From positions 98,275,461 through 98,339,460 of the forward strand of contig CM044307.1 of the NCBI GenBank assembly GCA_024291935.2: DNA of 64,000 nucleotides. Reading direction: 5' to 3'. Positions 21,842-34,558 of this stretch are shown in pieces. The position numbers and the translations under genes were made by a program. The notes beneath the pieces were generated by a model. It was not told the DNA's origin and did no database searches. It saw nothing but the letters and a program-made list of their open reading frames with translations. Each line of letters begins with the position of its first letter. Position 1 is the first letter of the stretch. The stretch comes from Okapia johnstoni. Taxonomy: Eukaryota > Chordata > Mammalia > Artiodactyla > Giraffidae.

Positions 21842-21882
21842 TATAGGTATAAAAGATTCTATAGGTATAAAAGATTCTATAG
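21842..21882. repeat. 18-bp tandem duplication
   Basis: Two identical copies of TATAGGTATAAAAGATTC followed by TATAG. The exact identity suggests a recent event, possibly variable between individuals. Confidence 0.9.
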
Positions 21883-22014
21883 CTATGTCATTTTGGTACA
21901 TACAAAAAGACATGATTTAGAAAACCAAGAAAAGACCATAACCTCACTTTTTACTTCATGAATCTGTTTAATGCTATGTACATAAATTATCATCCTATAA
22001 AAATTTAAAGGGTG

Positions 22015-22187
22015 ACTGAATTGGAGACCTGGGTTCAATCCTTGGGTCGGGAAGATCCGTTGGAGAAGGAATGGCTACCCACTCCAGTCTTCTTGCCTGG
22101 AGAATTCCATGGACAGAGGAGACAGGCGGGCTACAGTCTGTGGGGTCACAAAGAGTCGGACACAACTGAGCGGCTAACACACACACA
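22015..22187 (+). mobile_element. Bov-tA SINE, head-truncated
   Basis: Starts within the tRNA-like part (GACCTGGGTTCAATCC), has the complete Bov-A unit with CAAAGAGTCGGACACAACTG, and ends in an ACACACAC tail. Overlapping frames on both strands are repeat shadows. Confidence 0.92.
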
Positions 22188-22189
22188 AG

Positions 22190-23366
22190 TAGGTATTAGC
22201 ACTTGGAGAGCACTAAGAAGTAAGGTTTTCGAGCGTGAATATTATTTTCATAAATGAACCATTAGTCTTACGCTTTGCAGCTTAAGGTTTTAGTAGATTT
22301 GCTTTTTAATTTGTCAGGTAGGGTTACTAATAGGATTCTTTTGCCTCTGAGAATGTTTTCAGATCCAAGTTTATCTCAGTATAAAACAGTGATGGTGTTC
22401 ACTGACCTGTACCAATATCATGCTCTCTGGGAATTGAAATTGATTTTTTTTTTTTTTGATCCTTGGTATGTGCATTTGCTATTTGAACAAGCATCACCTA
22501 GGATGGCTTAGGAAAACCAGTAAGTAGATGTTCAGAAATTAGTTTTCAAGACATCACAAATGAGTTGCATCACAAGCCTCAGGAGAAAAATAATGAAGTC
22601 ACTAACTCTTCTTGATATTTTTATGTTTGAGCACAGTGTGTGATAAGAACTACCTTTAGAACTGAGGATAAGCAACATGTCTGGTTTTTCTGTTCTTTTT
22701 GAAAATGTAGAAATTAAACTACTATTCATTGCTGGTGAAAAGGCTATATGGCAGATGTGTATAGAGTCTGGGAGTGTTTTCATAAATGTCTTCTGCTAAG
22801 CAGGTTTTTGTTTTTGTTGGATAATGTGACTCATCTTATGCGCTTGTTTTATGTTCTTTGCATACTTGATGTGGCTTTAATTTACCCTATAAAGTAAGCA
22901 TGATTTTTAAGAGAAAGTTTTAGGTATATATTAATTACTTTCTGTACTGTGATGAGGATAACAGGGATACAGAAATGAATAAGACAAGGTCCTTGCCCTA
23001 GAGGAAGTTGGGATGTGCTTAATTATTTTATAATTTTTTTCAGAGTATTTAGCTGCTTATTTATGGTAGACTTTACAAGTTAGGGTTAGGCTGCACTCAA
23101 CACAAAATCCAGTTAAATTATGTTGCCATAATTGAGAGTTATCCTGAGTTCTACACTGTTAATGAATGCTAATACTCTTTTGAAGGTCTCCTATGTATGG
23201 CCTCAATAACCACAAAGGCTTTTCTGCCTACAGCAGATAAACTCTCAATAATGTCACAGGAAGTTGCATTAGAAATTCTGCTGTTACCTATTTTTTAACT
23301 GACTAGCTAGTCATGTTTGTTCATTGTATTCCCTATAGGGCAAATGTCTGTATCATACTTGGGAAA
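22190..23366. other. Unassigned AT-rich block
   Basis: No gene. The phrase CAGGGATACAGAAATGAATA near 22,962 resembles L3-type relics but is too short to delimit. A T15 run lies near 22,444. Confidence 0.35.
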
Positions 23367-23370
23367 TATA

Positions 23371-23415
<45 letters not shown>

Positions 23416-23428
23416 ATATATAAAATAT
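23367..23428. repeat. TA/TG-rich microsatellite
   Basis: An ATATATATATGTGTGT start followed by a long TA run (23,381-23,407) and degenerate TATAAATATATAAAATA. A compound dinucleotide repeat, likely polymorphic. Confidence 0.92.
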
Positions 23429-24268
23429 GCCTGAATGGAAATGCATCTTATGAATGTTTAAGTAAATTTTCTGATATTCGTGCTTGCTAATTGCATGTTT
23501 TAAGAATTGAGGTGGGGATTAGATAGTATTTTAGAATCCCAGACATACCTGAATCTGTTCTGTCAATTACCTTTGTCCCTGTGCAGGGCCCCCAGGGAAG
23601 ATAAATGCAGGCAATAGCAGCCAAATGGTAATCAGAATACCACTTTATTAATTGTTTGATCTGGGGCCAATTACCCTTGATGCAGGGCTCTTTGGAAAGA
23701 AGTGGTTTGGAGCACATACTCTTGGCTTGAGTCCAAAAAAATATATATATATATTTCGTCTTGATATGCTCTGGTCTAGCCATAGTTTGGGAAGGAAGTC
23801 AAGAAGAGAAAGAAATGATCATGTCCCAAGAGGGGTCCTAATTTCAACTTAAAAACTATATAAAACTAGGAAGTAGAGAGAGGGACTAGATCTTGGTTTT
23901 GTTGTCTTTAAAGCATGGTGACCTGCTCACTCATAATTAAACTCTAGTCATTGTTTTTGTATCTGACCTACTACAAGAGCAATTCCTTCTTTGGAAGGGG
24001 TGGACAGAGGAGTTCCTGATGAGTAGAGAGAGATCCCACTGGACAGATTCATCATAGTACGGGTCACAGTCACTTATCTGAAAGCCTAGGGACAAGAAAT
24101 ATTTCAGAATTTGCACTTTCTCATATTTTAGAAAGACAGGAGTGCATGTGTGTGTGTATACATATGTGTATATATCATGCAACAAACCCAGTGTGACCTG
24201 TGACAGCTTCTCTTGATGCAACATATGACTATTTCTGTAAGAAAATCCTTGAATATTCAGAATAAGTG
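23429..24268. other. Unassigned block
   Basis: Single-copy looking. The stretch 23,560-23,720 has balanced composition and homeodomain-like ATTAATTG with CCAATTA nearby. A short ATATATATATAT run is at 23,741-23,754. TG/TA-rich sequence lies at 24,145-24,172. No coding exon recognised. Confidence 0.35.
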
Positions 24269-24269
24269 A

Positions 24270-24763
24270 GAGTAGTGGACAGAATAATGCCCCCTTCCTA
24301 AAGTGTCCACATTCTAATCCCCAGAATCCATGAATATATCACCTTTCATGGCCAAAGAGGACTTGAAATTTGTGATTAAGGTTTAAGGACTGTGAGATAA
24401 GGCCATGATGCTGGATGGTCTGTGTAGGCCCAGTGCAATCACAAGGGTCCTTGAAAGCAGGGGACCTTGCCCAGCTGTGGTGGGAGAAGGTGTGATAGAA
24501 ACAGAAGATGCTACCTGGCTGCCTTCGAAAATGGAGGAAGGAGGCTGGGCTGAAGAAATGCAAGTGGCCTCTAGAAGTCAGCAAACACAAGGAAACAGAT
24601 TGTCACCTAGAGCCTCCAGACAGGAACGCCGTCCTGCTGACACTCTGGTTTTGGCTCAGTGAAACCACTGTCACACCTCTGAACTCCAGAACTGTAAGAC
24701 AACACATTTTTTAAGCTACTACACTTGTGGTAACTTATTACAGCAGTGGTACAAAACTAATAC
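24270..24763 (+). mobile_element. MLT1-type MaLR LTR, near complete
   Basis: Clear MLT1 order on the plus strand: CAGAATAATGCCCCCTTCC, CACATTCTAATCCCCAGAAT, GCAATCACAAGGGTCCTTGA, the CTTCGAAAATGGAGGAAGGA block, CCTCTAGAAGTCAGCAAA, CTCCAGAACTGTAAGACAA, and the 3' end GTGGTACAAAACTAATAC. A Bov-tA follows immediately. The 85- and 68-codon frames inside are chance. Confidence 0.82.
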
Positions 24764-24964
24764 GGGCTTCCCTGGTGGCTCAGATGGTAAAGAATCTGCC
24801 TGCAATGCAGGAGACCCGGGTTTGATCCCTGGGTTGGGGAGATCCCCTGGAGAAGGGTATGGCTACCTACTCCAGTATTCTTGCCTGGAGAATTCCATGG
24901 ATAGAGGAGCCTGGCGGGCTACAGTCCGTGGGGTCACAGAGTCAGACACAGCTGAGTGACTAAC
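24764..24964 (+). mobile_element. Bov-tA SINE
   Basis: Well preserved plus-strand copy: GGGCTTCCCTGGTGGCTCAG head, GGGTTTGATCCCTGG B box, Bov-A unit, end GCTGAGTGACTAAC. It abuts the 3' end of the MLT1 LTR. Confidence 0.95.
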
Positions 24965-26574
24965 ATTGATGCAGTGAGATAATGACTATAACCTTATTTT
25001 ACTTCAGGTCTAGTTATGAGAAACCTTTGGATTTGCAGAGCTTTTTAGACTATGAATTGCACTTAGGAATTGTGAGCCTGTAAAAGAAATTGAAAATCTT
25101 GATGTTTTAACCGGATGACCTTACGGTGTTTGAATTAATCATGGGATGAAGAGTTCTTAGGAGGAAAGCCTTTTAGTTGTTATCATCTGAATACTTGGGC
25201 CTCTGGTGATTTCTTTGTATGCATGTCCGTTGCCTCTATAGAGCATACACTGGTTGATGATGGCTCTGGCCGACTCGCCCCTGTGGACCTCGGTTCACCT
25301 TGATTTAGATTAAAGTAATATATATGGAGGGACTCAAACTCTGAAGTACTGTGTAAATGTTCATGGTCCTTGATGATGATATTTATTATTGGGCAGCTGC
25401 CTCCTGTCCCTCCTCCCTTGTAGTGGGGTTGGAGGGGAAGAAATACCACAGGATGATTTTGTGAATGTGACAGTGGGGTTGCTTCTTCCTTTTGGCTCTG
25501 AGAAATCCTTCCCCTGCATTACAAGTCTCTAGTGTTGGGGTGGCTCCAAGGGAGGTGGCATCTGGGATGAGTGTCTCAGCACAGAGAGGCTGCATACCTT
25601 GGGCTCATCCACGGACCCCATTCTCAACCATTAACTACATTAAGTAAGGAAGAAGTGTCCTTCTTCTGCTCCTTCTCATAGCAGAATCCAGGGCAAAGTC
25701 TATGTATTTTGAAATGTTCCCAGAAAGTAATCTGCAAGTATAAAGCATACTTTAGAATACAAGGCAGCAGTTCACACTCAAAAGGCAGTATTTGTTTTAT
25801 TTTATTGTGAGGCTGTGTCCTTGTAGTAGATGCCATGATTCTGGAATGACTGTAACTGTCTGATACACATTTGAAGGTTATATATACCTTCAGTGAAATG
25901 TTTCAGCATGATGATACTAGCTCTGGTTCAAATAAAAATGCTAACATCTAGCACGCACCCTACACTGTCCCTGATCTGTAAGTGAAACTTCAGGAACATC
26001 AACCCTGTTGATTCCTTTGCTAATGTGCTGGGAGAGTGAGTGTTGCTTTGCCTGGTCCTGGGTGGTGTGGGTGTGTGGTTGTGTTACTGTTTTTCTTTTT
26101 TCTTCTAGAAAATTGGTAGATTTTAAGCTGTAGTTTATGACCAAATATGTGACTTTAAACTGTTTTTCTCACTGAAGACTGTATCTCCTCTTTGTCCCCA
26201 CAAGCACATCCCCCTTACCCATAACACAACCCTTTTCTTCCCCAACATTTTCGGTAGGATGCATCTGAAATCTCGCCTAAGCTTCTGATAAAAGTGACTG
26301 TGAATCAAGTACAACCTTACAACGTACCCTAGACAAGAGACTTTGTTGAGACTTCATGTCTGTGTCATCAAGAACAAGATAGCTAGTTGTGCAAAGTTTT
26401 GTGCCCAAATGAAGATCTAGAATATTGGGAATTCTGGAGAGAAATTTTATTTGAAATCTGGCTTGAAATTTAGCAGTGATATATAATCATGAATTGGTTT
26501 TCATGCTTATAGACTCTGCTAAATTTACTATAAAGTAGTTTCAGAACCTGGAGAATGTGTTACTCTTCACACCA
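24965..26574. other. Unassigned block
   Basis: No repeat family assigned with confidence and no gene. Frames of 67-88 codons on the minus strand (25,183-26,144) have no recognisable domains. Confidence 0.35.
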
Positions 26575-26840
26575 CAATGTATTAGGCTGTGGGCTGCGTT
26601 CTGGGTGTAAGTGGCCTGAAAAAAGGTCTAGACTTTGCCCTTAATGAGTTTATGCTCAGCAGGTAAGGTAAGACTTGTACAAAGGAAGAGGTAGGTGGCT
26701 AGTTCTGTGGACAATTAACATGTGTCTGTGCAGAAGAGTAGATAAAGGAGGGAGGGAAGCTTCTTCCAGATGGGAAAATACAGTGTGCTTGATGGAGGAA
26801 GTGTCATTTGAACCATGAAGATTAGGAAACCATTCATGCA
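26575..26840 (+). mobile_element. L3/CR1-like LINE relic
   Basis: Phrases such as GGTCTAGACTTTGCCCTTAA, the TTGATGGAGGAAGTGTCATT block and TTGAACCATGAAGATTAGG follow the order of old L3 3' ends. Diverged, and the boundaries are approximate. Confidence 0.45.
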
Positions 26841-27234
26841 AAATTTAATCTGTATCATCGTATATGGGCCTCCAGGACCTAGCTCTGCCTCCTCGTGCCT
26901 CTGGCCATCTTCACCTCCCATTCCAGCCACGCTGAGCTATTCATAGGGTCCTACAAGTGTCATGCCCTTCACACTTTGGACCTATGCTGACAGGTCTCGT
27001 TGCTGTACAATGAGAGTTCCATATTGAGTATTTTTTTTTTTAATTCCTCTTAAGACAGAGACATGACTTTCTGTAAATAACACCTTCCTGGTTGTTCAAT
27101 CTTGCCATCCACAAAGTCCTGGAATTCCCGAGCTTATATGTAGGAGATGTTGTTCAACTCCAATATTGCCACTTATGCCATCTCTGCTTATTTTTTGAAG
27201 CAAGTGTACTGCTAAAGGGATGACAGAGAAAATA

Positions 27235-27705
27235 GTTGTTCTTAAGGATCTCACTGCTGGTGAGAGACTAACAAACAGTTTTAATGTGAAACTTCCGTAG
27301 CCATACTAGACGTGTGATGAGGGGGCCTGGGAAGGCAGGAGTTGGGGTGACTGTTCCGCCTGCTGGCGGGGCCTCAGGGATGAATTCCCAGAGAGGAGAT
27401 GCTCGAAGTGAGTCATGAAAGATGAGTGGGAACCTGCCAGATGGACACAATGGAGGAGGATGTTTTGGGATGTGACTCTTCAAGTGTACAAAGACATAAG
27501 GGAACATGAAAAGTTAAAGTACAGTCAGTCCCCACCAGCAAAATATGTGTTGGGGATGGGTGCGTCGTGATGAAGCTGGAAGGGCAGGCAGCTGAGAAAG
27601 TGTATACATTCTAGATCAAGGAGTTAGTACTTTATTCTGCAAGTATCAGTTGTGGAAGAATGTTAAACAGGGGAGCCTTATGTCTAATTCCCTTTGAAAG
27701 CAGAT
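27235..27705 (+). mobile_element. L3/CR1-like LINE relic
   Basis: Loose L3 order: GATGCTCGAAGTGAGTCATG, a GATGGACACAATGGAGG block, AGGGCAGGCAGCTGAGAAA, then ACTTTATTCTGCAAGTATC and TAAACAGGGGAGCCTTATGT. Probably continues the element at 26,575-26,840. Confidence 0.4.
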
Positions 27706-27754
27706 ACCAGGATTATAATATCTTAATAAAAAAGTTGTTCAGTGCAGAAGCAAT

Positions 27755-27935
27755 ACCATGTGTCAATTAAGAGTTGAGGCTTCACAATATGCTAACACTT
27801 CTTATAGGTTGTGTGAGTGTGGACAAATTATGTAGCTCCTCTGCATCTCAGTTTCTTTATCTGCTTGGTGGGCATGATAATACCCTGTTGCAGAATCGAT
27901 GTGAGAATTAGTGAGTTATTGTTGCTAAAGAACCC
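27755..27935 (+). mobile_element. MIR SINE fragment
   Basis: MIR core order: GGTTGTGTGAGTGTGGACAA, CTCTGCATCTCAGTTTCTTT, ATCTGCTTGGTGGGCATGAT and a GATGTGAGAATTAGTGAG end. Old and diverged. Confidence 0.6.
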
Positions 27936-28078
27936 AACTATTACTAAGTATACAATAATTAAGTGTACATTTACTATGCCTTTTGCTTTTATTAAGAAGA
28001 AAAACTAGATGTCCAGCAAGAACTTGGTGTGAAAACTGAAAGGGTCCTTAAAAGTCACTTGCAGCATGTATTATTTTA

Positions 28079-28299
28079 TGTGCTAAGTTGCTTTAGTCGT
28101 GTCCCACTCTTTGCGACCCTATGGGCTGTAACCTGCCAGGCTCCTCTGTCCATGGGATTCTCCAGGCAAGAATACTGGAGTGGGTTGTCATTTCCTTCTC
28201 CAGGGGATCATCTTTCTGACCCAGGGATTGAACCCGCCTCTCTTAAGCCTCTTGCATTGGCAGGCAGGTTCTTTACCACTACGCCATCTGGGAAGGCCA
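28079..28299 (-). mobile_element. Bov-tA SINE
   Basis: Reverse-complement copy from TGTGCTAAGTTGCTTTAGTC through the Bov-A unit to the head at CATCTGGGAAGGCC. The 94-codon frame over it is a repeat shadow. Confidence 0.94.
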
Positions 28300-29134
28300 T
28301 TTCAAGTTTATAATAAAAGTCAAAAGCCATAGGCTGAGTGTTACGTATGTCTTGAAATCTGAGATGGTCCTGTTTACTTGCCTGAAGAAGGGTCCTTAGA
28401 AAATGAGATGTGGTAGGAAGCAAAAATGAGTCGGTCTGTGGCGAATAGCGTGTGTGAGCCTTGACTGGGATTAGCCACATTTGGGTGAGGCTTTTGAAAT
28501 CCCACCCCACAGTCAGCATTATTGTGTTGCGGTATCAGGAAAGGTGGCGTCTTCACGTGATGCAGTCAACAGAACACAGGTAATGTTGGAGATTGAAAGA
28601 GCTGCCCCTGCCGTGACTCAGTTGGTCCAGAGAAATGTGAGCGGAAGCTAGGGCACCAAAATGATGTAAGGGTTTGGCATGGCTTCTGCTGGCCTGGACG
28701 AGTAATTATCAGTGAAATGTGGATAACCACAGAAACGTGTGTTTGAATGGTCACTTGAAAATCTCTCACATATCCTTAGATACTACAGTTCAGCTAATAG
28801 TAACCACTTACCTGTAATAAATCTTTCTCAGAACAGAATGAGACACAGATTAATGCTTCAGCTGGTGAATGTACTGGTGTATGTAGTATTAGCACAAAGC
28901 ATTTCACAAACAAAAGCATTCTAACAATTGAACTCCTGTATACCAAGACATATTACATATATCATTGGTCTTTCTGTTAGTGAAAAAATCAAATATTTTT
29001 ATAAGATGGAAGGATGGACTGAGACTTCCTAGCATATCTACCGTTTTATTAATTGATAAATACATTTTCTTTGCTGTTTTGAAAAGTGTTTTTGCCTCCC
29101 TTTTACTGTAGCAAGATTTTAAGGTAATAACCAT
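28300..29134. other. Unassigned block
   Basis: No gene or repeat assigned. Several minus-strand frames (60-103 codons, 28,208-28,769) are chance or run into the Bov-tA. Confidence 0.35.
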
Positions 29135-29545
29135 GATAATTTTTTTGATGTGGGGTGTGACTTATCTTTTTAACTGGAATATCATTGTGCTATAATGTTG
29201 TGTTTCTGCTGTACATCCAAGTGAATCAGCTACATGTATACATATATTTCTTCCCTCCTGACCCTCCCTCTTCTCCCATCCCAGCTCTGTAAGTCATCAC
29301 AGAGCACTGGGCTGAGCTATCTGCACTACAGCACCTTCCCCCAGCTGTCTCTTTTACACGTGGGAGTGTATGTATGTCAGTCCTACTCTCTGTTTGTCTC
29401 ACCTTCTTCTCCCATTTGTACACACGTTTATTCTCTATGTCTGTATCTCTATTCCTGTCCTGCAAACAGGTTCATCAGTACCATTTTTCTAGGATCCATA
29501 TATATGTATTAATATATGATATTTGTTTTTCTGGGAGTAGTTTTA
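29135..29545 (-). mobile_element. L1 3' UTR fragment
   Basis: Reverse complement of the bovine L1 3' UTR: CTGCTGTACATCCAAGTGAA, CCTCCCTCTTCTCCCATCCC, CATCACAGAGCACTGGGCTG, GCAAACAGGTTCATCAGTAC and the ATATATGTATTAATATATGA end. No ORF2 is present. The 92-codon plus frame is a by-product of the pyrimidine-rich strand. Confidence 0.85.
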
Positions 29546-32500
29546 TTTCACTGACTTTCCAGTGAAAATTGAGATGTCCCTAGTTCACCAGGTTAAACAG
29601 CAGAACTTTTAAATATTTGTAACTTCTCATAAAATCTGTCACCTGTAATACAAAGATGAAGTCAGACCTTGGTCCTTCTTGCTGAGCAGTTACTATAGAT
29701 TGAATAATGAATAACTGTTACTCTGTCAGTCACGTGAATCACGAATTCCAGTGGAAGGCACAGTCTAGAGAAGTCTTTAATGATGAGTTGGTGCCGCTAA
29801 TGAAGGAAGTGGTTGGTAAATTACAGATCCAAGCCCTTGAAAATTAACCTCTAGCACATGTTATTAGTTTCATTTTTTGCTTAGTTAGGGTTTAATTTTT
29901 TGGGTAAAGCAGTTTATTGTCCTCTAAAAAGATACTTAAAACAGAAAAATGGCTTCTTTTGTTGTGCTTATCACTCCCCCCAAACAGTTTCCTGGAGTCT
30001 ATATTGTGGCTGCTTTTCTCATTTGCATTCTGAACCCACTCTTAGGGCTCTTGTTAGGAACCTGTAGGGATTTATTTGTAGAGGAGGACACATTGAATTG
30101 GACCTCAGGATTAAATGAATTCCATGAATTAGAAGGATGACCTTGTAGACAGAAAAAGACTTCATTATATGTCTTCCCTGCTTTCTGTGTAATAGATTCT
30201 GTTGTATGCTTCATATTCAGTCTTTTTGTGTGTGTGTGTTATGTTGAAAGAATACATCGAAATTCAGCACCCTGAAAGTGGACAATAAATTGACTGAGTT
30301 CTAATTGTGAAGACTGTAGCAATGCATTTTATTTTTCCTCCTGTCATGCTCAGCAAATAAATAATCCCATTTACATTTCAGCCTCCAAACATGCCTGTGT
30401 CTTTGGGCATCATGGGAATACCATGTGGACAAATGGGGTTATGGTTAGAATCCTAGTTATATGGATTTTTATTTCGTGTGTGTGTCGCCAAGTAGTGTAG
30501 AGTCTGCTTTTACACAGGTATTAAAGCTTAGCTGGAGCGAGAGAGGAGAAAATAGAGGGGGATGAAAGCCCTGGACTGCAGAGTCTGTTTCTAGTGGAAA
30601 CACAGTTCATAGCTGACTGCTGCAGGGGAGGCTTTGGAAGCTGCAAAATGATAAAACCAAATGGTAAAGTTTTAACAATTTACTGCTAATTGATTGACTT
30701 TATGTAGAGGGAGATGCAGTTCCATACTCTTACAGCCTACTGTCTTTTATTTATTTGTTATTTTGCTCAGTTTATGTGACTTCTAAACCAGATTCATTCA
30801 TTGCCTCTTCAGAGTCATTTTATTCTGTACAGGCCTGATTGATTTGACCAAGGGCTGAGTCTTCATGATAGCTAACTGTGATGATGGGGGGTAAATTAAA
30901 ATCACCTATGGCCAGATCAGACCATCTCCAAGAGGTAATAGAAGAGTCCCTGAGGCCTGGCGACAGAGTGCTCAAATTCTGTTTTCTACTTTGGTCAAAA
31001 ACTAGTTTAAAATGGTATCATTTAAAGTACATGGGATACAATAAGTCATTTCCTCTCTACAAATTGGTTTATAGGAAATTTCCAGGAAGTCCTTTTGCTT
31101 TATTCTGAAGTACTTCAGCGTATGATGGTTTTAAATTTGGAAGGCACATGGTACATACTCCAGTGCTCCAGTGTACAGGTAGCTGTGGCTTGGAATAAAG
31201 TGCAGTGGTTTATTCAAATTCAGAACAGTGATTGGTGATAGAGTAGAATTAGAACCCAGCTCAGCTAGGGTAGAGTTTTGAATTGGCATCTGTAATTAAT
31301 CAGGAAAGGCATGTAGTTGCTAAGGCAATGGGCAGGGATGCTATTTCTCATTACTTCTGGGGCATTCTCAACCATAATAGGGCTTTAATTATATCTGCAA
31401 CATTGATGGAAGCATGCATATTTTAAAATTAGTAAAAAAAATTGAAGGGAAAAAAGCATGATCTGCTTATTAGGGAGGCATGGATGGAAGTAACAAATAC
31501 ATCCTTTTGCAAAACACTTCTGCTTATGTTTGGGGTCAGTGTGTCTTATCTTTTGACATAGGCTTCTGCAAAGTCGATAGCGATGATGAATTATAGTTCC
31601 ATGATGTAGTCTCTTCCTACACCGCAATGAATCAGGTATGGTAATTTTTGTTTCCATTCTCACCGTAAATGATCCTTGTGGACAATTTACTCACTTTTTT
31701 TCTCAGGAGTGTATGATTTAAAGTATCATCATGTTGTTTTTTTTTTTCCATTCTCGAAAGGGACTAATAAAACCCGCCTCTGGAATGAGTAAGTATATTA
31801 TCATTGGTGTTGAAATTGTTCAAACAGAAATGTTTATCCCATCCTTGAGTAAAGATATATTATCTTCAACACAAACACTGTCAATAGAAGCATTTGAATG
31901 TGTCCTTCAATCAGCTCAAGATCACTTTGTATAGCTAGGGTTCAATCAAATACCACTTTTAATCACCTAATTACATAAAAGCGGATCAGGTTTTCCTGCC
32001 AAACAAATGACTGGGGAGGAGTAATTCTGTAAGTGTACAGCCCTGAATAGTTCCCCCCTTAACAAATAGTTCTTTGAGCAAACCATGCAGACAAGGTGAA
32101 AGTTGTATATGTTTCAGGTTTTGAAATGGTTGCTTATTACTTTCGGAGGAATTTGGGCATGTTTGATTGTATTTAGAAAGAAAATTCTTCTGGCCTTCCT
32201 TCCTCCCTTGTGCCTGCTACTGAGTCCCCTAATCTCCATGTTTCCCTTTGTGCACTAACCTTTTCTCCCCAAGTCTTCAGGGGTCCTGAGGCTCAGAAGG
32301 ACCAGAGCACACACTGTCTTTGTGGAGACATCATCAGTTTGTCATGGCGATGGTTTCCAGGTCCTCAGAAAAGACCGTGCAGCCTTTCTGTGGTCTTTTA
32401 AAGCCAGATAGTTGTATATGTCTTTCGATATTGCTAGAAGCCCACAACTTACATAATTTTGGAAAGTTAGTAGGGTAAAGTTCACCTCACTGGGGCCCAG

Positions 32501-33903
32501 GGAGGCTAGAGATTTGCACAAGCAGGTGAGTCCTGCAGTGGAGACATGTGTGCAGGTTTGTTTGTGTCCAGATCTTTGCATTTAAACTAGGACACTGAGA
32601 AGTAATACAGTTGCCAAGGTGAAATAATCTATCCATCTTTCTACTTACAGTGCAGTCTCAATGACAGTAGGAAGCCATATCTCACATGCAATAAATATCT
32701 TTTAAGGCTGCTAGAGTTGAGAGAGCAACGTTGTTCCCGACCTGGGACTGTTGGAAGCTGTGCTTTAGCTGTTCTCATTGCTGTTCCAGTGCTTGTTCCC
32801 TGCTTCTACTGGTTAGTGTTTCTTCTGTCACCGATAAGGTTTCATATGAGCATCAGTCAGGTGGTAGAAGTAGAGGTTGACAAGATTTTCTCATGTAGAC
32901 AACTTATCACATTGCTTGGAAACGGAGCATACGATACTGGGAGTGCATATACTGGTGAGGGGCTGGCCATAACCCCTGCTCTTTCATCTCTGCATTTGTG
33001 TTTCCCTCTGGGTGTGCAGGCAGCGTGGCTGTGCTGAGGTGTGTCGCTGGGTCAGCACTTGTAGGGCAGGGCATCATCTCATCTTGAGTGAGTGTCAGCA
33101 GTCTCTTTCCCCCAGCTAGCAAAAATGCCTGTTTCGATGTTAATGGCCCTAATGGGACTTGGTCCTAAAGGTTGAGGGAAGAGGCAATACCTGTTTTTTC
33201 AGGGAGGAACAACATAAGGAAGACTCTAAACAGATGCGGTCACATTCTGAAAAGCAATGACAGTGACCACATGGCAGGCCAGGGGTGGCAGCTATAAGTA
33301 GTTATCATGGGACACTTACAGTAATGTTGATCAGCTTGAAGATGGAAGATAGTAAATACACGCTCTAAGGTTCATGGCGCTGGGCTATAGAAACAAGTAG
33401 AGAATCACTTGAAATCTCACATTTCATATGAAAAATGAACGTAGATTTTTCATTCAGCTTCCTAGTTTTTATGTTATTTGCATTATTAAAAAATGAGTGA
33501 AATAGAAAATCTAGAAATAAGGACCCTGTCTATAGTGGGAATTCCCTCTCGTACACATCTCTGGGTCATTCCCAGATGGTTTTTATACCTCAATTTAAGT
33601 CTGAGCTACTGAAAAAAAATCCATAAGTCTAACATAACTTTTCAGAAGGATAATCCAAACAGAGTCTATGATGTTTGATTAGTATCTAAGGCAAAGAAGC
33701 AGTGTCGAATAAAATAAGGAAAACTTGCCAGTGATCATTTATATTTTTTCTATGGGTGCTATTAGGTTATAATGGAATTCTTCTCCTGTCAGTGAAACGC
33801 AAGCAAAAAACAAATAAAAACCATTCGTTCTGATAAGAGGCTAAGTCTGAGTAGCAGGAATAATCATAAGAGCCATGATCTGGTACTGGGTGAGGCTAGG
33901 CTA
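29546..33903. other. Long block with few recognisable repeats
   Basis: About 4.4 kb of presumed intron with no SINE or LINE that I can call firmly. Short TG runs lie at 30,226-30,239 and 30,476-30,485. A weak MIR-like stretch lies at 31,160-31,265. An AG preceded by T-rich sequence (31,760) and a GTAAGTAT at 31,789 frame only 28 bp, so I do not call an exon. Confidence 0.35.
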
Positions 33904-34104
33904 TAGTCAGTCAGTCACGTCCGACTCTTTGTGACCCTTTGAACTGTAGCCCACCAGGCTCCTCCGTCCATAGGACTTTCCAGGCAAGAATAGTGGAGTG
34001 AGTTGCCATTTACTTCTCCAGGGGATCTTCCTGACCCAGGGATCAAACCTGAGTCTCCTGTGTCTCCTGCATTGTAGAGGGATTCTTTACCTGCTGAGCC
34101 AATG
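33904..34104 (-). mobile_element. Bov-tA SINE
   Basis: Reverse-complement copy from AGTCAGTCAGTCACGTCCGA through TGGAGTGAGTTGCCATTTAC to the tRNA-like head, which is cut short after GCTGAGCCA. Confidence 0.93.
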
Positions 34105-34349
34105 GATACTGGCTGAACCACACAGGAATGTCAGACCTTAGGCAGATCTGTAACTTAATTGCACCTGGGTGACTACATAATTTATTGTCACATTATGGAG
34201 CTGCTATTCAAAATTACAGCAGGTCATCAGGCATCGACCTGACTGTCCTGGGCTGACTTGTTACCCTCTCTTCAGTTCTCCATGTTAGTGAAATTATGGT
34301 TGGATTAAATTAGATGTTATTAAGCCTCTTTTTTTTTTTTCCTTCAAGA

Positions 34350-34558
34350 GGCCCAAAATATAAAAGGAAAGTTCAGTTTGCAGATGAACTGAGGCTGAAT
34401 TCCAGTTCCCCACCCTCGGTTCCACACACACACCCCAGCAAAGATCCTAGGAGATCCCTGGAGCACAGTTTGAAAACTCTGACATTCCATGAGTGTATTC
34501 CACCCATCACTTGTCCTAAGCTGGAATCCCATGCCACATCTCTATCCAGAAGATCATA
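34350..34558 (+). other. Exon-like open frame after a strong pyrimidine tract
   Basis: A T/C-rich tract (34,325-34,347) ends in TTCAAG, a good splice-acceptor shape. Behind it the frame is open for about 69 codons to a TAG at 34,557-34,559. The frame is rich in Ser, Pro, Lys and Arg, has a KVQF segment near its start (a possible protein phosphatase 1 docking shape), and ends in SRRS. No AATAAA follows before the next SINE at 34,927. Part of it (34,450-34,485) resembles a MER5-type terminus, so it could be a decayed hAT element. I do not recognise the protein. Confidence 0.2.

Noticed and set aside
24764..24840. tRNA-like A and B boxes resembling a tRNA gene
   Set aside because: They belong to the tRNA-Glu-derived head of Bov-tA. 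No cloverleaf-complete tRNA is present here or at the other SINE heads.
31761..31788. 28-bp microexon between a T-rich AG and GTAAGTAT
   Set aside because: Too short, no coding context, and such pairs arise often by chance in AT-rich introns.
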